64,000 nt of DNA. Source: Chlorops oryzae (Eukaryota > Arthropoda > Insecta > Diptera > Chloropidae). The translations under genes and the position numbers were made by a program. The stretch covers positions 12,754,007-12,818,006 of the forward strand of contig CM035807.1 of the NCBI GenBank assembly GCA_020466095.1. Reading direction: 5' to 3'. Shown here piece by piece: positions 48,932-59,250 of the stretch. How positions within the stretch are numbered: position 1 is the first letter of the stretch; the number at the start of each line of letters is the position of its first letter. The notes beneath the pieces were generated by a model that had not been told where the DNA came from, searched no databases, and was given only the letters and a program-made list of their open reading frames with translations.

Positions 48932-50057
48932 GTAGCTTAGCTGCTTTAATTAAAGCCCTGTATACAGACGAACTTGAAGACAGACAGTCAGGCCATCATA
49001 GTGGATTCTCGTGGGGGCGTTATACGTTTTGAACGGTCTATCCAGATTGCAAGTTATTAATGTTGTCGCAAACGCAATTTACCCCCAACTGTGAAAACCT
49101 CGCGCATAACGAAGCCATGGGAAAAATTCTCTACAGCTGTAAGTCGCACTCCATTTTTCTTTACGATTGCAAAACATTGCTTTTACCAATGCCTTTTATT
49201 GCGTACACTTATTGAGTTGCGCCCTCTGCTCCATCCATATTTCCACTACAAATTTTTACATTAATCGCTGACAACAATTGCACAAAGATATAAAAATGAA
49301 ATGTTGTACATCATTTCCTTTCGCAAATATGGCAATAAATCTCATCCAAAACTATTTCCGCTGCATTGAGCGCCTGCCGTAATTTCTATGCAGCTCCATC
49401 CGGCACCCGCGTTCAGATCACCAATGCCGAGCACTCTTGATAAATAAATTTGCTGCTTGCATGTTTCTTTGCACCATTTTAATCGGATGTGGCGCCACAT
49501 GAGTTGGTGTTCGCTTTTGAATCCGAAATATTACGGATTCGCTTTTCAGTTCTCGTTTTAAGTAGTTATTTCCTTGTTTCACGTACGCTACGCTCCGAAT
49601 ATCTTGAGACATTCCGCAGATTTTTACAAGGAGTGCAAAGGAAGACCGTTCCAGAACTAAGCTCATGGTATGCCGTTAAGTAAGCTTATTGCATGACTGG
49701 TGAACACAATAGAATGTAGCACAGCATCATTCGCGCGATTTTCAGTCTTATCACACGAAACCCTACTGGTGGGTGCATGTCATTACGAGATTTGTCTGCA
49801 CATTGGGAAGATTGCATTCTCGCTAAATAATTTTGGAGCTTCTCGCTTCTGGTACTATTTTTGCAATATTTCCTTCGAAGAGAAGGGGCGTTGTTAAGTG
49901 GCATATTAGCTCGTTTTAAAATTGAATGGAAAAATATATTTAAAATTTTCAATGGATATTTTGTGCCCAAATAGTTTACCACGAGACATTGTCTTCCTAA
50001 ATAACATCTACACTGGAACCTGCAAATCATAGTTCAAGATAACTTGCGTTCGGAAGT
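48932..50057. other. Non-coding stretch, nothing recognised
   Basis: Slightly higher GC around 49370-49680; overlapping frames on both strands (up to 114 codons) have no family features. Confidence 0.35.
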
Positions 50058-50065
50058 ATGAAAGA
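50058..50065 (+). repeat. hAT target-site duplication, left
   Basis: ATGAAAGA, identical to 54829-54836. Confidence 0.95.
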
Positions 50066-51175
50066 CAGGCCCGGATTTACCATGCAGGCATTGTAGGCAG
50101 TCGCCTAGAGCGGCAAGATCTGAGGGGCGGCAAATTTTTGCGGAAACTTCGAAAATTTGTTTAATTCGTGGGAATCGAATTTCCCGCCTGGTTTGTTGGC
50201 ACGCGTACCAACATCATCAATGCCTAAATCGAGAAAAAATCGATTTATACAATACAAGTCTCGATACTGACTTAGTATCGAATATTCGATAGATTTATAT
50301 ATCGAAAATCATGTTATTTCTCCTACAGTGCGTTGTGAAAAGAAATGTAACCTCTTTTGTGATTATTTTTGAACATTGGTGGTTGATGATTACACTAGTT
50401 TACAAAAAAAAGAGCAGAGACGAAATGATGGTTTTTAGACTAAATTGGGGTCGCTGATCACGAAAATGGCATCCGTTTTTTTTTCCAAAGAATAGTTTTT
50501 GAGATATGGGCAAAAAACGTGTTTTTTTGTTACTTAATGAAATTTTGCCAAATAACTCCAAAACGGCTTGTCTAAATAAAATAAAATTTTATCAGCATGA
50601 AGCAGAAAACTTTCCCCTTTGCAACGATATATCATTTGTTACAATCGGTGTCTTAGTTTTTGAGCTATAGGCATTTAAACTTGAAAAAAGTTGACTTTTT
50701 TGGGTTTTTTTTGAATTTTCAAAATTTTATTTTAACTTTTAAGTAAAAAAAAAATTTTTTTAATTTTTTTCGGTAACGAAAAATGATAAACATATATTTA
50801 ACGTTATTAGAAAACCAAATTTCTTCCAAATCGGTTGGAAAACAAAGAAGTTATAAGAAAACATCTGATTTTAACCGCGCTTTTTTCAAACTGTCAAACA
50901 GACTTTGCGCTTTGTTTTTGCTTTTCACCATATGGCTCTAGCACATTTCGTTTTTAAGCTGCGTCATTTCAAAGGCAAAGTTCAGCGAATTCGGACGTAA
51001 AAATTGTTTTTTGTAAGTACGAGATTTTCAATTGTGAAAAAAAACCATAAATTGTGACAATCGCGAACTAAAAAAAATACTGGAAAGTTAGAATTTTTAT
51101 TCTCTTTCTTCTAGAAAGGAATTGTAAGCAAAAATAATAAAAGAAATATTATATAATAAAAGAGCATGGAACTGC

Positions 51176-51865
51176 AACCCGCCAAAAGGCGGAGTCATGC
51201 ATTCCAGGAAAAATTTTTTCTCTTCTGAGGTGCAAAGAGATTCACGTTTTCTGTGTCTAATGATTTTGACTTCTTACTTCGTTTTAAGAATCATGTCGCG
51301 AATTGCCTAACTTTCGTTCTGAAGTGGCTGAAACTCTCTGCATGATTGGTTCTATTCAACCGCGTGGACGCGGGCGACCACTATCTCATTCAGCATCTCC
51401 AGTTCAAGCTCCATCAAATTCGAAGCGAAGCTATTTCTCAGCTTGTGATATTCGTTATGACCAGATCGGTCATTGGTGTGAGTTCTTAGAGCGATCTGGA
51501 AAAACAGAGTGTAAATTGCCTGGTTGCAACTCTGAAACTCATGCATTCTGTACGAAATGTAAAGTTAATCTTTGTAATTCATCCAAAAATAAATGTTTTT
51601 TTTATTTCATAACAATTGTTAGCCTTTCTTCTGCTCATATTCAATAAAAAATGGTTTTCCATTTCTAACAAACAAAAGTGCAAGCACTTAAAATTTTTGA
51701 TGAGAATGCATAGGTCCGCCTTTTGGCGGGTTTGATATTTTCACCGATTTCTCCGAAACTACACCACCGAATTCAAAACGGATAAGAAATTTTTTCGTTT
51801 CGACCCAAAATTACTCTTCAAAAAAATTACCGTTAAAAACAAAAAATTATGCATTAGAGGGTTAA
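51176..51865 (+). mobile_element. piggyBac remnant nested in hAT 5' region
   Basis: The right end reads TGCATTAGAGGG (51850-51861) followed by TTAA (51862-51865), a piggyBac-type terminus matching the MITE at 41398. AACCCGCCAAAAGGCGGA (51176-51193) and its exact reverse complement (51715-51732) are probable subterminal repeats, each hairpin-forming. Between them is the C-terminal part of a piggyBac transposase. No matching left terminus with TTAA was found upstream, so the left part is deleted or diverged and the true start may be left of 51176. Confidence 0.75.
51255..51605 (+). pseudogene. piggyBac transposase C-terminal fragment (Cys-rich domain)
   Basis: Downstream of about 51303 the frame reads FRSEVAE, then RGRGRPL, then DIRYDQIGHW, then CKLPGC..THAFCTKCKVNLC and NKCFFYF. 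This is the linker and zinc-binding domain order at the end of PGBD-type transposases. Upstream, codons such as DFLLRF in another frame suggest a frameshift near 51300. The catalytic DDD region is absent, so this is a 3' fragment with no independent function. It belongs to a different piggyBac family from 1145-3927, judged by the end repeats and domain sequence. Confidence 0.8.
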
Positions 51866-51960
51866 CCATCGTAGTACAATTTACACTTGCAGCCAAAATT
51901 AACCTTAGTTTTGTTCCTAGAAGTTTGGATATACGACTTTATTCAACGCTGCGTTTTGTC

Positions 51961-54574
51961 ATGAGTGACAACCGTAAAAGGTTCAGCGGGGCTGAGTACC
52001 GCAAACGGGCGGCAGAAAAATCGAAGAAAAATTAAGAAGTCTTAGCAAAAACTCCGAAGTTAAATACGTTTTTCAAAAAAACGAATTCCGAACAAGTTGA
52101 AGAAGAAGTTTTCGAAGCTTACGATTACCTAGAAGGTATTGTTGTCATTTATTTATTCAGTTCTTTCACCACACTATCGAAAACTTTGTCACTTTTCGCT
52201 AAAAATACTCTTTCTTTTTATTTTTGCAGATTCCATTTGTCAGCATGAAAATCACTCTGATTCCATGTTCGAATCGCACACAGAAATGAAAGAACATGAA
52301 ATGACAGATGACAGAGATATTTCACCTACTGAGAACGCGGCCAATATTCCTTGCGAAGAATTACCAATAAATGATCTAACTGATCCGGGAACATGGATTA
52401 TCAATGATGAACTTCGTGATCAAATAACTCGGAACGGTTTCGATCAGAATATCAATGCTGATTTTTCTGATTCAAAAAGGATATATATTAAGTGTACTGC
52501 ATGCGCTACTTTGCAGCTTCTTTTTTTTCGAACACTATTAAACGGCGAAAAAACTCTCCGACCATGGCTTGCCTACTCCGTTAGCAAAGGCAGAATTTAT
52601 TGCGTTCCATGCCTTTTATTTGGGGATAAATCGTCTTTTGCCAACGATGGGTTCAACGACTGAAGAATGTTGGACATCGCATCACACATCACGAAAATTC
52701 TAACGCTCATCATGATTGCAGTATTCAATTCAAGGACAGAGCCAAGATACAAGGAAGAATCGATGCAAACATCACACTTTTATATGAGCAAGAAATTTCT
52801 TACTGGAGAAACGTTTTAAGAAGAGTCGTTGCTGTAATAAAAAGTTTGGCCTCTCGGGGACTTCCATTCAGAGGTGACGACGAAAAATTCGGTTCACAAC
52901 ATAATGGCAACTACATGATGCTACTAGAATTGATTGCTCAGTTCGATCCATTCATTGCTGAACACATTACCAGATTTGGGAATAAAGGTAGCGGCAGAAC
53001 AAATTATTTATCAAAAACGATTTGCAATGAGTTCATCGAGCTTCTGGGGAAAAAAGTCCTAGACAAAATCGTCAAAGAAATCAAGTTAGCCAAATATTAC
53101 TCGATGATTGTCGACTCTTCTCCTGATATTTCTCATGTGGATCAGCTGTCATTGATCATAAGATATGTGAAAGAAGATGGAGTACCTGTGGAGCGTTTCC
53201 TTCAATTCATCGAAAATCCAGGACACAAAGCTAAGAATCTTGAAAATGCTATTTTGTCAACGTACGAAACCCTTAGCATCAACATCAACGATTGTCGAGG
53301 ACAAGCGTATGATACTGCTGCAAACATGTCTGGGCCGTACACAGGGCTTCAAGCGAGAATCAAAGAAATCAACAAATACGCCGATTATACACCTTGTGCG
53401 GCTCATTCTTTGAATTTAGTTGGAAAACATGCGGCCGAAAGTTGTCCAATGGCCGTAACGTATTTTGCAACGATCCAAAATGTTTACAATTTTTTTTCTG
53501 CATCAACCCACCGCTGGGAAATCTTGATAAAACACTGTGAAAACTCCGAGTCTCAACGCATAATTACTGTGAAGTCACTGTCAGCCACACGGTGGTCAGC
53601 TCGAGATGATGCCGTTCACGCTCTTGAACATCATTTTCCAGAAGTCATCTCAGCTTTAGAAGAAATAGAAAATGATCTCACTGAAAAATGTGTGACGCGA
53701 AACGAAGCCTTTGGTATTCGACAACAACTTGAATTATTAGAAACTGCGTTTATGCAACAGTTGTGGAGCTTTCTCTTATCTTCCCTAAATTCTGTGAGTA
53801 AAAAAATTACAAAATGTCAATACAACGATCGATGAGGTAATTGAACTTTTTGAAGGTTTGAACGAAATGATTAGTGATACGCGTGAAGATTTTGATTCTT
53901 ATGAAAAAAAAGCGCTCGCTGTTTCCGAAAACCAAGAATACAAAACGGCAACTATGCGAAAAAAGACAAGAAAACTTAGATGCGATGAATCGAGGGATGG
54001 GGAAATTGAACTTGTTGGTCGGGATAACTTTAGAATAAATACCTTCAACGTCATTTTAGACAAAATTTTATCGGAATTACGAAAAAGAGAAAAAGCGTAT
54101 AGAGTCCTTTATCAGAAATTTTCAGTCATTACAGATATGCATTGTTTGAATAAAGAAGAAATTCGTGAAAAATCAGCTCAGTTGATAAATTTCTACGATC
54201 AAGACATCGAAGCATCGTTCGCAAATGAAATGATTTTATTCAAAAGTTACTGCGCCAAAAAGAACATGGAAAAAAATTCTCCTATGGATCTGCTCAAATT
54301 ATTAAGAAATAATGAGCTCTACACAGTTTTTCCGAATGTTGATATAGCGTACCGAATGCTTGTTTGCACACCCGTATCAAATTGTAGCGCTGAACGATCA
54401 TTTTCCGTGCTGCGGCGAGTAAAAAACTATTTGAGATCTCAACTGGTTGCGGAACGACTAAATGCACTTGCTTTGTTAACTATAGAATCAGATTTGCTCA
54501 TGTCTCTAGATTGTGATGACATTATCAATGACTTTGCCATTCAAAAAACGAGACGTAAAAATTTGAGCCAATGA
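51961..54574 (+). pseudogene. hAT transposase, two exons, three disabling lesions
   Basis: Exon 1 starts at ATG 51961 (MSDNRKRFSGAEYRKRAAEK) and ends at 52135. A 94-bp intron (GTATTG..TTTGCAG, 52136-52229) precedes exon 2 at 52230. Domains: TTF-type zinc finger (KCTAC..RIYCVPCLLF, about 52480-52625), then a DUF4371-like RNase-H core with aspartates at 53113-53115 (MIVDSSPD) and 53311-53313 (AYDTAANMSG), then the hAT C-terminal region with the glutamate at 54392-54394 (CSAERSFSVLRR). Lesions: in-frame stop TAA 52033-52035; a one-base loss near 52661 within FND-; a one-base gain in the A run near 53800. It resembles the ZMYM1/DUF4371 group of hAT proteins. Catalytic residues survive, so decay is recent. 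AATAAA follows at 54674-54679. Confidence 0.9.
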
Positions 54575-54673
54575 GCAGTGGTTTTTGTACAAAAGATAAT
54601 ATCATAAATAATGGTATTGTTGAATGACATCAAGTTATATACCTCATTATTATAAGGCTACTGATTATAATGA

Positions 54674-54679
54674 AATAAA
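54674..54679 (+). terminator. Likely polyadenylation signal of hAT transposase
   Basis: AATAAA lies 100 bp after the transposase stop and within the element. Confidence 0.55.
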
Positions 54680-54828
54680 ATAGTTTGTCTTAGAAAAATG
54701 CACTTTATTGATTAAAAAACTATTCGTACCAAACTAATTCTACCATTAAAGAAATTTTGATGGCGGGAAAGGGGGGGCGGCAATTTTGGCAACTGCCTAG
54801 GGGCGACACATTTCTAAATCCGGGCCTG

Positions 54829-54836
54829 ATGAAAGA
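54829..54836 (+). repeat. hAT target-site duplication, right
   Basis: ATGAAAGA, identical to 50058-50065. Confidence 0.95.
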
Positions 54837-55440
54837 TGGCTATGATGAAGAGGAGGCAATTAAGAGTATTAGAAGATGGGTCAATTCGGACCATTATTCT
54901 GGTTTTATACTGTTATACTTGATTCAAATTTGTCAACATTGGTCAGCACAAAAATCATCAATGTTAAGAAAACACTTATCAGTTTGTTTCTTTCAAAAAT
55001 TTTCGAATTCATTTTTGACTTAAGTCGAAACAATTGATCCCTGGGGACTCACAAAATAATACTAAATATGCAGCTGAAATTTTAGAGCAAAGCACCTTTT
55101 CTTGATCCTTTTGGTATAATAAATTCTTTCTTAACAGTAAACAGCTACGTCTGCATGACGTTCAATATATTAAGTAACATAAGGACTACAATTGGGAGGC
55201 TATCTTGAAGCTTTGAACATAAGTGTTCGATAACCAAATTAATCGTGAACTCATCCACCTTCACAAACACTTGGAAAACTTAAGCAGAAACAACAATTAA
55301 TTTCTTTCATCAACATTTACATGTCCTGAAGCGATTAACGAATGTTTTACCCACTGATTGGAGTATTCAAACTGAAGGAGAAGGAGATGACTGAATAAAA
55401 CAAACAAACTTTAAATAAGACTTCGATAGGTTTTTTTTTT
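54837..55440. other. Non-coding stretch, nothing recognised
   Basis: No exon or element recognised between the hAT duplication and the foldback MITE. Confidence 0.4.
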
Positions 55441-55461
55441 CTAACAAAACTTTATTAATGC

Positions 55462-55601
55462 TACGTCCCTGTTTAGATTAAGCGAGTCACTGCAAGGAAA
55501 TACATGAGAGTGACGGAAACGAAAGACATTCCATCTCCATCACTCTCATGTGTTTTCTCCAGTGTCTCGCGTTTTGCCTCACTGTTTAAACGGGGACTAC
55601 G
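55462..55601. mobile_element. Foldback MITE, ~140 bp
   Basis: ACGTCCCTGTTTA at the left pairs with TAAACGGGGACTACG at the right. The arms continue through ATGAGAGTGA and its inverse TCACTCTCAT, meeting near 55535. Nearly the whole unit is a palindrome with indels. Superfamily unknown. Confidence 0.6.
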
Positions 55602-55685
55602 CAGCGACTTACTTCGAATACTTCGGACTGAGCACGTGGTCTAAGATTAATCTGTTTCTCTGACTCTTCAAGCGCAGTTAATCTA

Positions 55686-55779
55686 CCATAATCAAATTTT
55701 AAATTTAAAACATTGTTTAAATGTCACAATTCCATACAAAAACTGAATGTTTTAAATTTAAAATTTGATTATGAATAAG
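55686..55779. mobile_element. Palindromic MITE, copy 2 (ends truncated)
   Basis: CATAATCAAATTTTAAATTT at the left and its inverse at the right match 42785-42900, but the CCCCCTTATT outer part is missing on the left and shortened on the right. Confidence 0.7.
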
Positions 55780-56010
55780 CAGTGGCGTATCCAGAGAAAG
55801 AGTGCCTTGATAGTGTTTATATTTTCCACAGTGGTAAATTGAACAATTATAAGACATTAACCCAAAAAAAGTTTGGGGGCTAGAGGGAGGCTTAGAGAAT
55901 TCTAGACCAAAAACCCAAAAAATCTGAAAAATTCATGGCGTCCGATTTTGATGAAATTTTATATATAAAATAAGTCAATAAGTTTTGACAACAAAAATTT
56001 TTTTAAGAGT
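55780..56010 (+). repeat. Dispersed repeat beginning CAGTGGCGTA, copy 1
   Basis: AAAGAGTGCCTTGATAGTG..CACAGTGGTAAATT..GACATTAACC..GTTTGGGGG is similar in order and spacing to 63249-63640. The opening CAGTGGCGTA resembles termini of some DNA transposons, but no opposite end was identified. Confidence 0.6.
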
Positions 56011-56696
56011 AAACAAGTAAGAAAGCTAAAGTCGATCAAGCCCGACTTTGAAATACCCAGCATCCCGACATTATGAGCGCACTATGTTTTGCTTCTCTAT
56101 TTGCGGGCGTGGCAGTGGGAGGGCAACATAAATTATTTCCTTACACCTTTCATTCGCCTTGGTGAACCTATGTTGCGAATTTGAAGCTTCTACGCCTTTT
56201 ACTTCACAAGTTACGATGAGCCCTTATTTTTGGGCTTTTTTGTGGGCGTGGCTCGAGGAGGGCGGCGTCCATTTTTTGCCAGGATATGTCCGTTTTTGTA
56301 GTTTACCAGCACACCAAATATCAATGGAATGTGTTGAGTGGTTCGCAAGTTATAAGCATTTTATTGAAAACACAATAAATTCATTTGTGGGCGTGGCAGT
56401 GGGCGGATGTCTCCCATTTTTACTTAGGATCATACTCGGACCCCGATATACATGTGTGCCAAATTTCGACTTCATTGGTTCAGCCGTTTCGGAGGAGATC
56501 CGACCACGGATGGACGGACAGACGGACAGACGGTCAGACGGACAGACGGTCAGACGGACAGACGGACATGTCCAAATCTATTCAGTTTTTGATCCTGATA
56601 ATTTCTATATATATATGTCTATATCTCCGGAGCTTAGTTCTCCCTGTTACAAGATTTGCACAAAACTAATATACCCCGCTTACGCTGGGTATAAAA
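56011..56696 (+). mobile_element. mini-me-like (GTCY)n element
   Basis: It starts AAACAAGTAAGAAAGC and has a GC-richer body with repeated GGGCGTGGC. It then passes through a long GACGGACAGACGG microsatellite (56512-56568), the core GGACATGTCCAAATC..TTCAG..GATCCTGAT and an AT run, and ends GCTGGGTATAAAA. Same architecture as 58372-59250 and, inverted, 18690-19224. Open frames across it are products of its composition. Confidence 0.78.
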
Positions 56697-57255
56697 AGCG
56701 ACATAGTCCGTCATTGTGCTTTTTTAATGATTTGCATCAATTGCCGAGTTTGCCATTCGAAAACCGATAGCTTTATTGTTATTTGAACACCTTGCACCAC
56801 TTTAGCTTTAAAACAAAATTAAGAACCGTTAAAAACATTACAATTTTGAGAATGCATGTTCATTTCGTATCATAAGAATATAGAGAAACTGCTATATTCA
56901 TTATATACTGGCTAAACGGAAAAAATGACATAAGTGACTCACCTTATCAACATATTGCTAACGATGCTTTTCGATTCGTACAAAACAAATGACTTATTCT
57001 TTTCAATTCGCGAGCGACAAGCAGAGAAACGAAGGTACAGTGCACTTGGAGGAATAAAAACAAACTCACTTGGCTAGCATACTAATCAAACTGAGCACAC
57101 CGCGATCCGCGATTTGAGACTTCCGAAAACCGACGACCGAACAGGTGCGCGCACAGAAAGAGACTGAAGCTTCAAGCTATACTTAAAGCAGGGCAAGAGG
57201 CAATGAAGTGAATCGTGATATTAGCGAACACATACATACGATCAGCCATACCAAG
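56696..57255 (-). repeat. Left arm of 1.3-kb palindrome
   Basis: Reverse complement of 57442-58007 over its whole length, with point changes and small indels. On the minus strand it has an initiator-like TCAGTT (57089-57094), ATG at 56951-56953 and a splice donor GTGAGT (56938-56943). The arm abuts the end of the preceding mini-me copy. Confidence 0.88.
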
Positions 57256-57441
57256 AAAAAACTGATATACCCTCAATATGAAAGTATGTGCATAAATATA
57301 CTTGCAATAAAGTAAACTAACTAAAAAGTATATATATATTTTTTTTTAATTTTAACAATAATAATAATTTTCAAATAAAGCACAAAGCCTAAATGTAAAA
57401 TACTTCAGTTAAAAAATAATTGTAATAAAGTAGTTGTCCGA

Positions 57442-58007
57442 CTTGGTATGGCTGATCGTATTTATGTGTTCGCTAATATCACGATTCGCTTCATTGCATT
57501 TTGTTATCGTTTAAGTATAGCTTGAAGGTATTGGTATGGCTTGAAGCTTCAGTCTGTTTCTGTGCGCGCACCTGTTCGGTCGTCGGTTTTCGGAAATTTC
57601 GAATCGCGGAGTGCTCAGTTTGATTAGTATGCTAGGCAAGTGAATTTGTTTTTATTCTTCCGAGTGCACTGTACTCGCGTTTCTCTGCTTGTCGCTCGCG
57701 AAGTGAAGAGAAGAGAAAAAGTCATTTGTTTTGTGCGAAACGAAAAGCATCGTTAACAATATGTGGATAAGGTGAGTCACTTTTTTCATTTTTTCCGTTA
57801 AGCCAGTATATAATGAATATAGGAGTTTCTTTATATTCTTATGGCACGAAATGAACACGCATTCTCAAAATTGTAATGATTTTAACGGTTCTTAATTTTG
57901 TTTTTAATTTGAAATAGTTCAAGTTTTTTAAATAACAAAAAAGGTTTCCGTTTGCGAATGGCAAACTCGGCAATTCAAGCAGATCATTAAAAAGGCACAA
58001 AGTCGCT
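57442..58007 (+). repeat. Right arm of 1.3-kb palindrome
   Basis: Mirror of 56696-57255 across a 186-bp AT-rich spacer. It contains TCAGTT at 57615-57620, ATG at 57761-57763 and AAG|GTGAGT (GT at 57772-57773), the same order as in the left arm but transcribed rightward. It could be the long terminal repeat of a foldback-type element or an inverted duplication of a promoter with a first exon; no transposase is seen. Confidence 0.88.
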
Positions 58008-58371
58008 TTGTGTTTACTCTGTTGAGCAGCTACTGTTCAGCAGCTACTCACGATGCTTGTCAGGAAAGAGGCAATTTCAAAAAATTTGTTCTCTCATGTC
58101 TTCCACGTCTGCTGTGGTCAAACCGGTTTGTTTCTGTTCACCCAATGAAAGCAGTGTATATTAGTTTTGTACGCATTTTGTACTATAAGAGCTACCGTAG
58201 AACTTAGCGCCGTGGATAAAGAGAAATAAGTACATATAATTAGTTCAAACCAACCAATATTAATTGTTTTTAACCTATTCAACAAATCCCACAAAAATAC
58301 AATTTCTTAAAATTTTTTGGGCAAAATTTCCAAGACAGTAGTCAAATAATCAAAAATAAAATAAATAAAAT

Positions 58372-59250
58372 AAACAAGTAAGGGTGTTATAGTCAGGCGA
58401 GCCTGACAATAGAATACCCGACACATACACACATGTTCAAATAATTTCTAATATCAAGAGGTGTTTAAGAACATAAGGGCCCCATATACCGACTTTTGAT
58501 AGATTTCTTTATGAAAACTGCCCCTTTGCCACGCCCACTTTTCCATTTTTTGTTGAACTATAATCGGAGGCTTAAATATACGCTCCAATTTAAAGTTTCA
58601 TTTAAATATTTCGAAAAAGTCCGATTTTAAGGCAGATTTTTGTGACAGACCCTAGTACTGGAGGTACCCTTAAAAATAGACCGATAAAGGAAATTTTTTG
58701 GAAGGATGTTTAAGGCTACAAAGGAAGCATAAGTGCCAAATTTCGTTCAAGTCCCATAGGCGTTTCGGGAGTAGGAGACAATTTTCGAAAAACGCCCTTC
58801 TGCCACGCCCATTTTTCTAAATTTTGTAAATCACATTAATTGGCCTAAAATATGTTATGCTCAAATGCCAAATTTCATCAAAATATCTTGAAAAACATCG
58901 GTTTTAGAGCAGTTTTTGTGATTTTCGTAACAGACCCTAGTACTGGAGGTACCCCTAAAAATTGTCCGATCGGGTCCATTCTCGAAGTTGTTCTTACTCA
59001 TGTCCCCGTGAGCACGCATACCAAATTTCGTCAAGATAGCTCAACTCCTTCGATAAGAAAACTGTATACAAACAGACAGACGGACAGACAGACAGACAGA
59101 CGGACATGGCTAAATCGAATCTCCTGGTGACGCTGATCATTTCTATATATTATATATTTTGTATGGTCTATCTCGACTGGTTCTGGGTGTTACACACAAC
59201 CACACAAACGAAATATACCCTCGACACAGAGTGTGTCGGGTATAAAAACA
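58372..59250 (+). mobile_element. mini-me-like (GTCY)n element with internal duplication
   Basis: Begins AAACAAGTAAGGGTG; the microsatellite GACAGACGGACAG lies at 59070-59106, the core GGACATGGCTAAATCG follows, then an AT run and the end GTGTCGGGTATAAAA. The body contains a direct repeat of CAGACCCTAGTACTGGAGGT at about 58648 and 58931. Non-coding. Confidence 0.77.

Larger units (their letters stand above)
50066..54828 (+). mobile_element. Complete hAT-superfamily transposon, 4763 bp
   Basis: CAGGCCCGGATTTA (50066-50079) and its reverse complement (54815-54828) are terminal repeats. An exact 8-bp duplication ATGAAAGA lies at 50058-50065 and 54829-54836, the hAT target-site length. Just inside, AGGGGCGGCAA-type GC-rich words occur near both ends. 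The plus-strand transposase (51961-54574) has a DUF4371-like core and C-terminal dimerisation region but carries three lesions. Between the left end and the ATG lies a piggyBac remnant, so a later or co-mobilised insertion enlarged the 5' part. The perfect duplication shows the element has not been rearranged at its ends. Confidence 0.95.

Noticed and set aside
49418..50030. Overlapping frames on both strands up to 114 codons
   Set aside because: No family features; it lies just outside the hAT element and looks like slightly GC-richer non-coding DNA.
56159..56770. 203-codon plus-strand frame with RTDGQTDRR-type repeats
   Set aside because: It is a translation of the mini-me-like body and its GACGGACA microsatellite, and continues into the palindrome arm.
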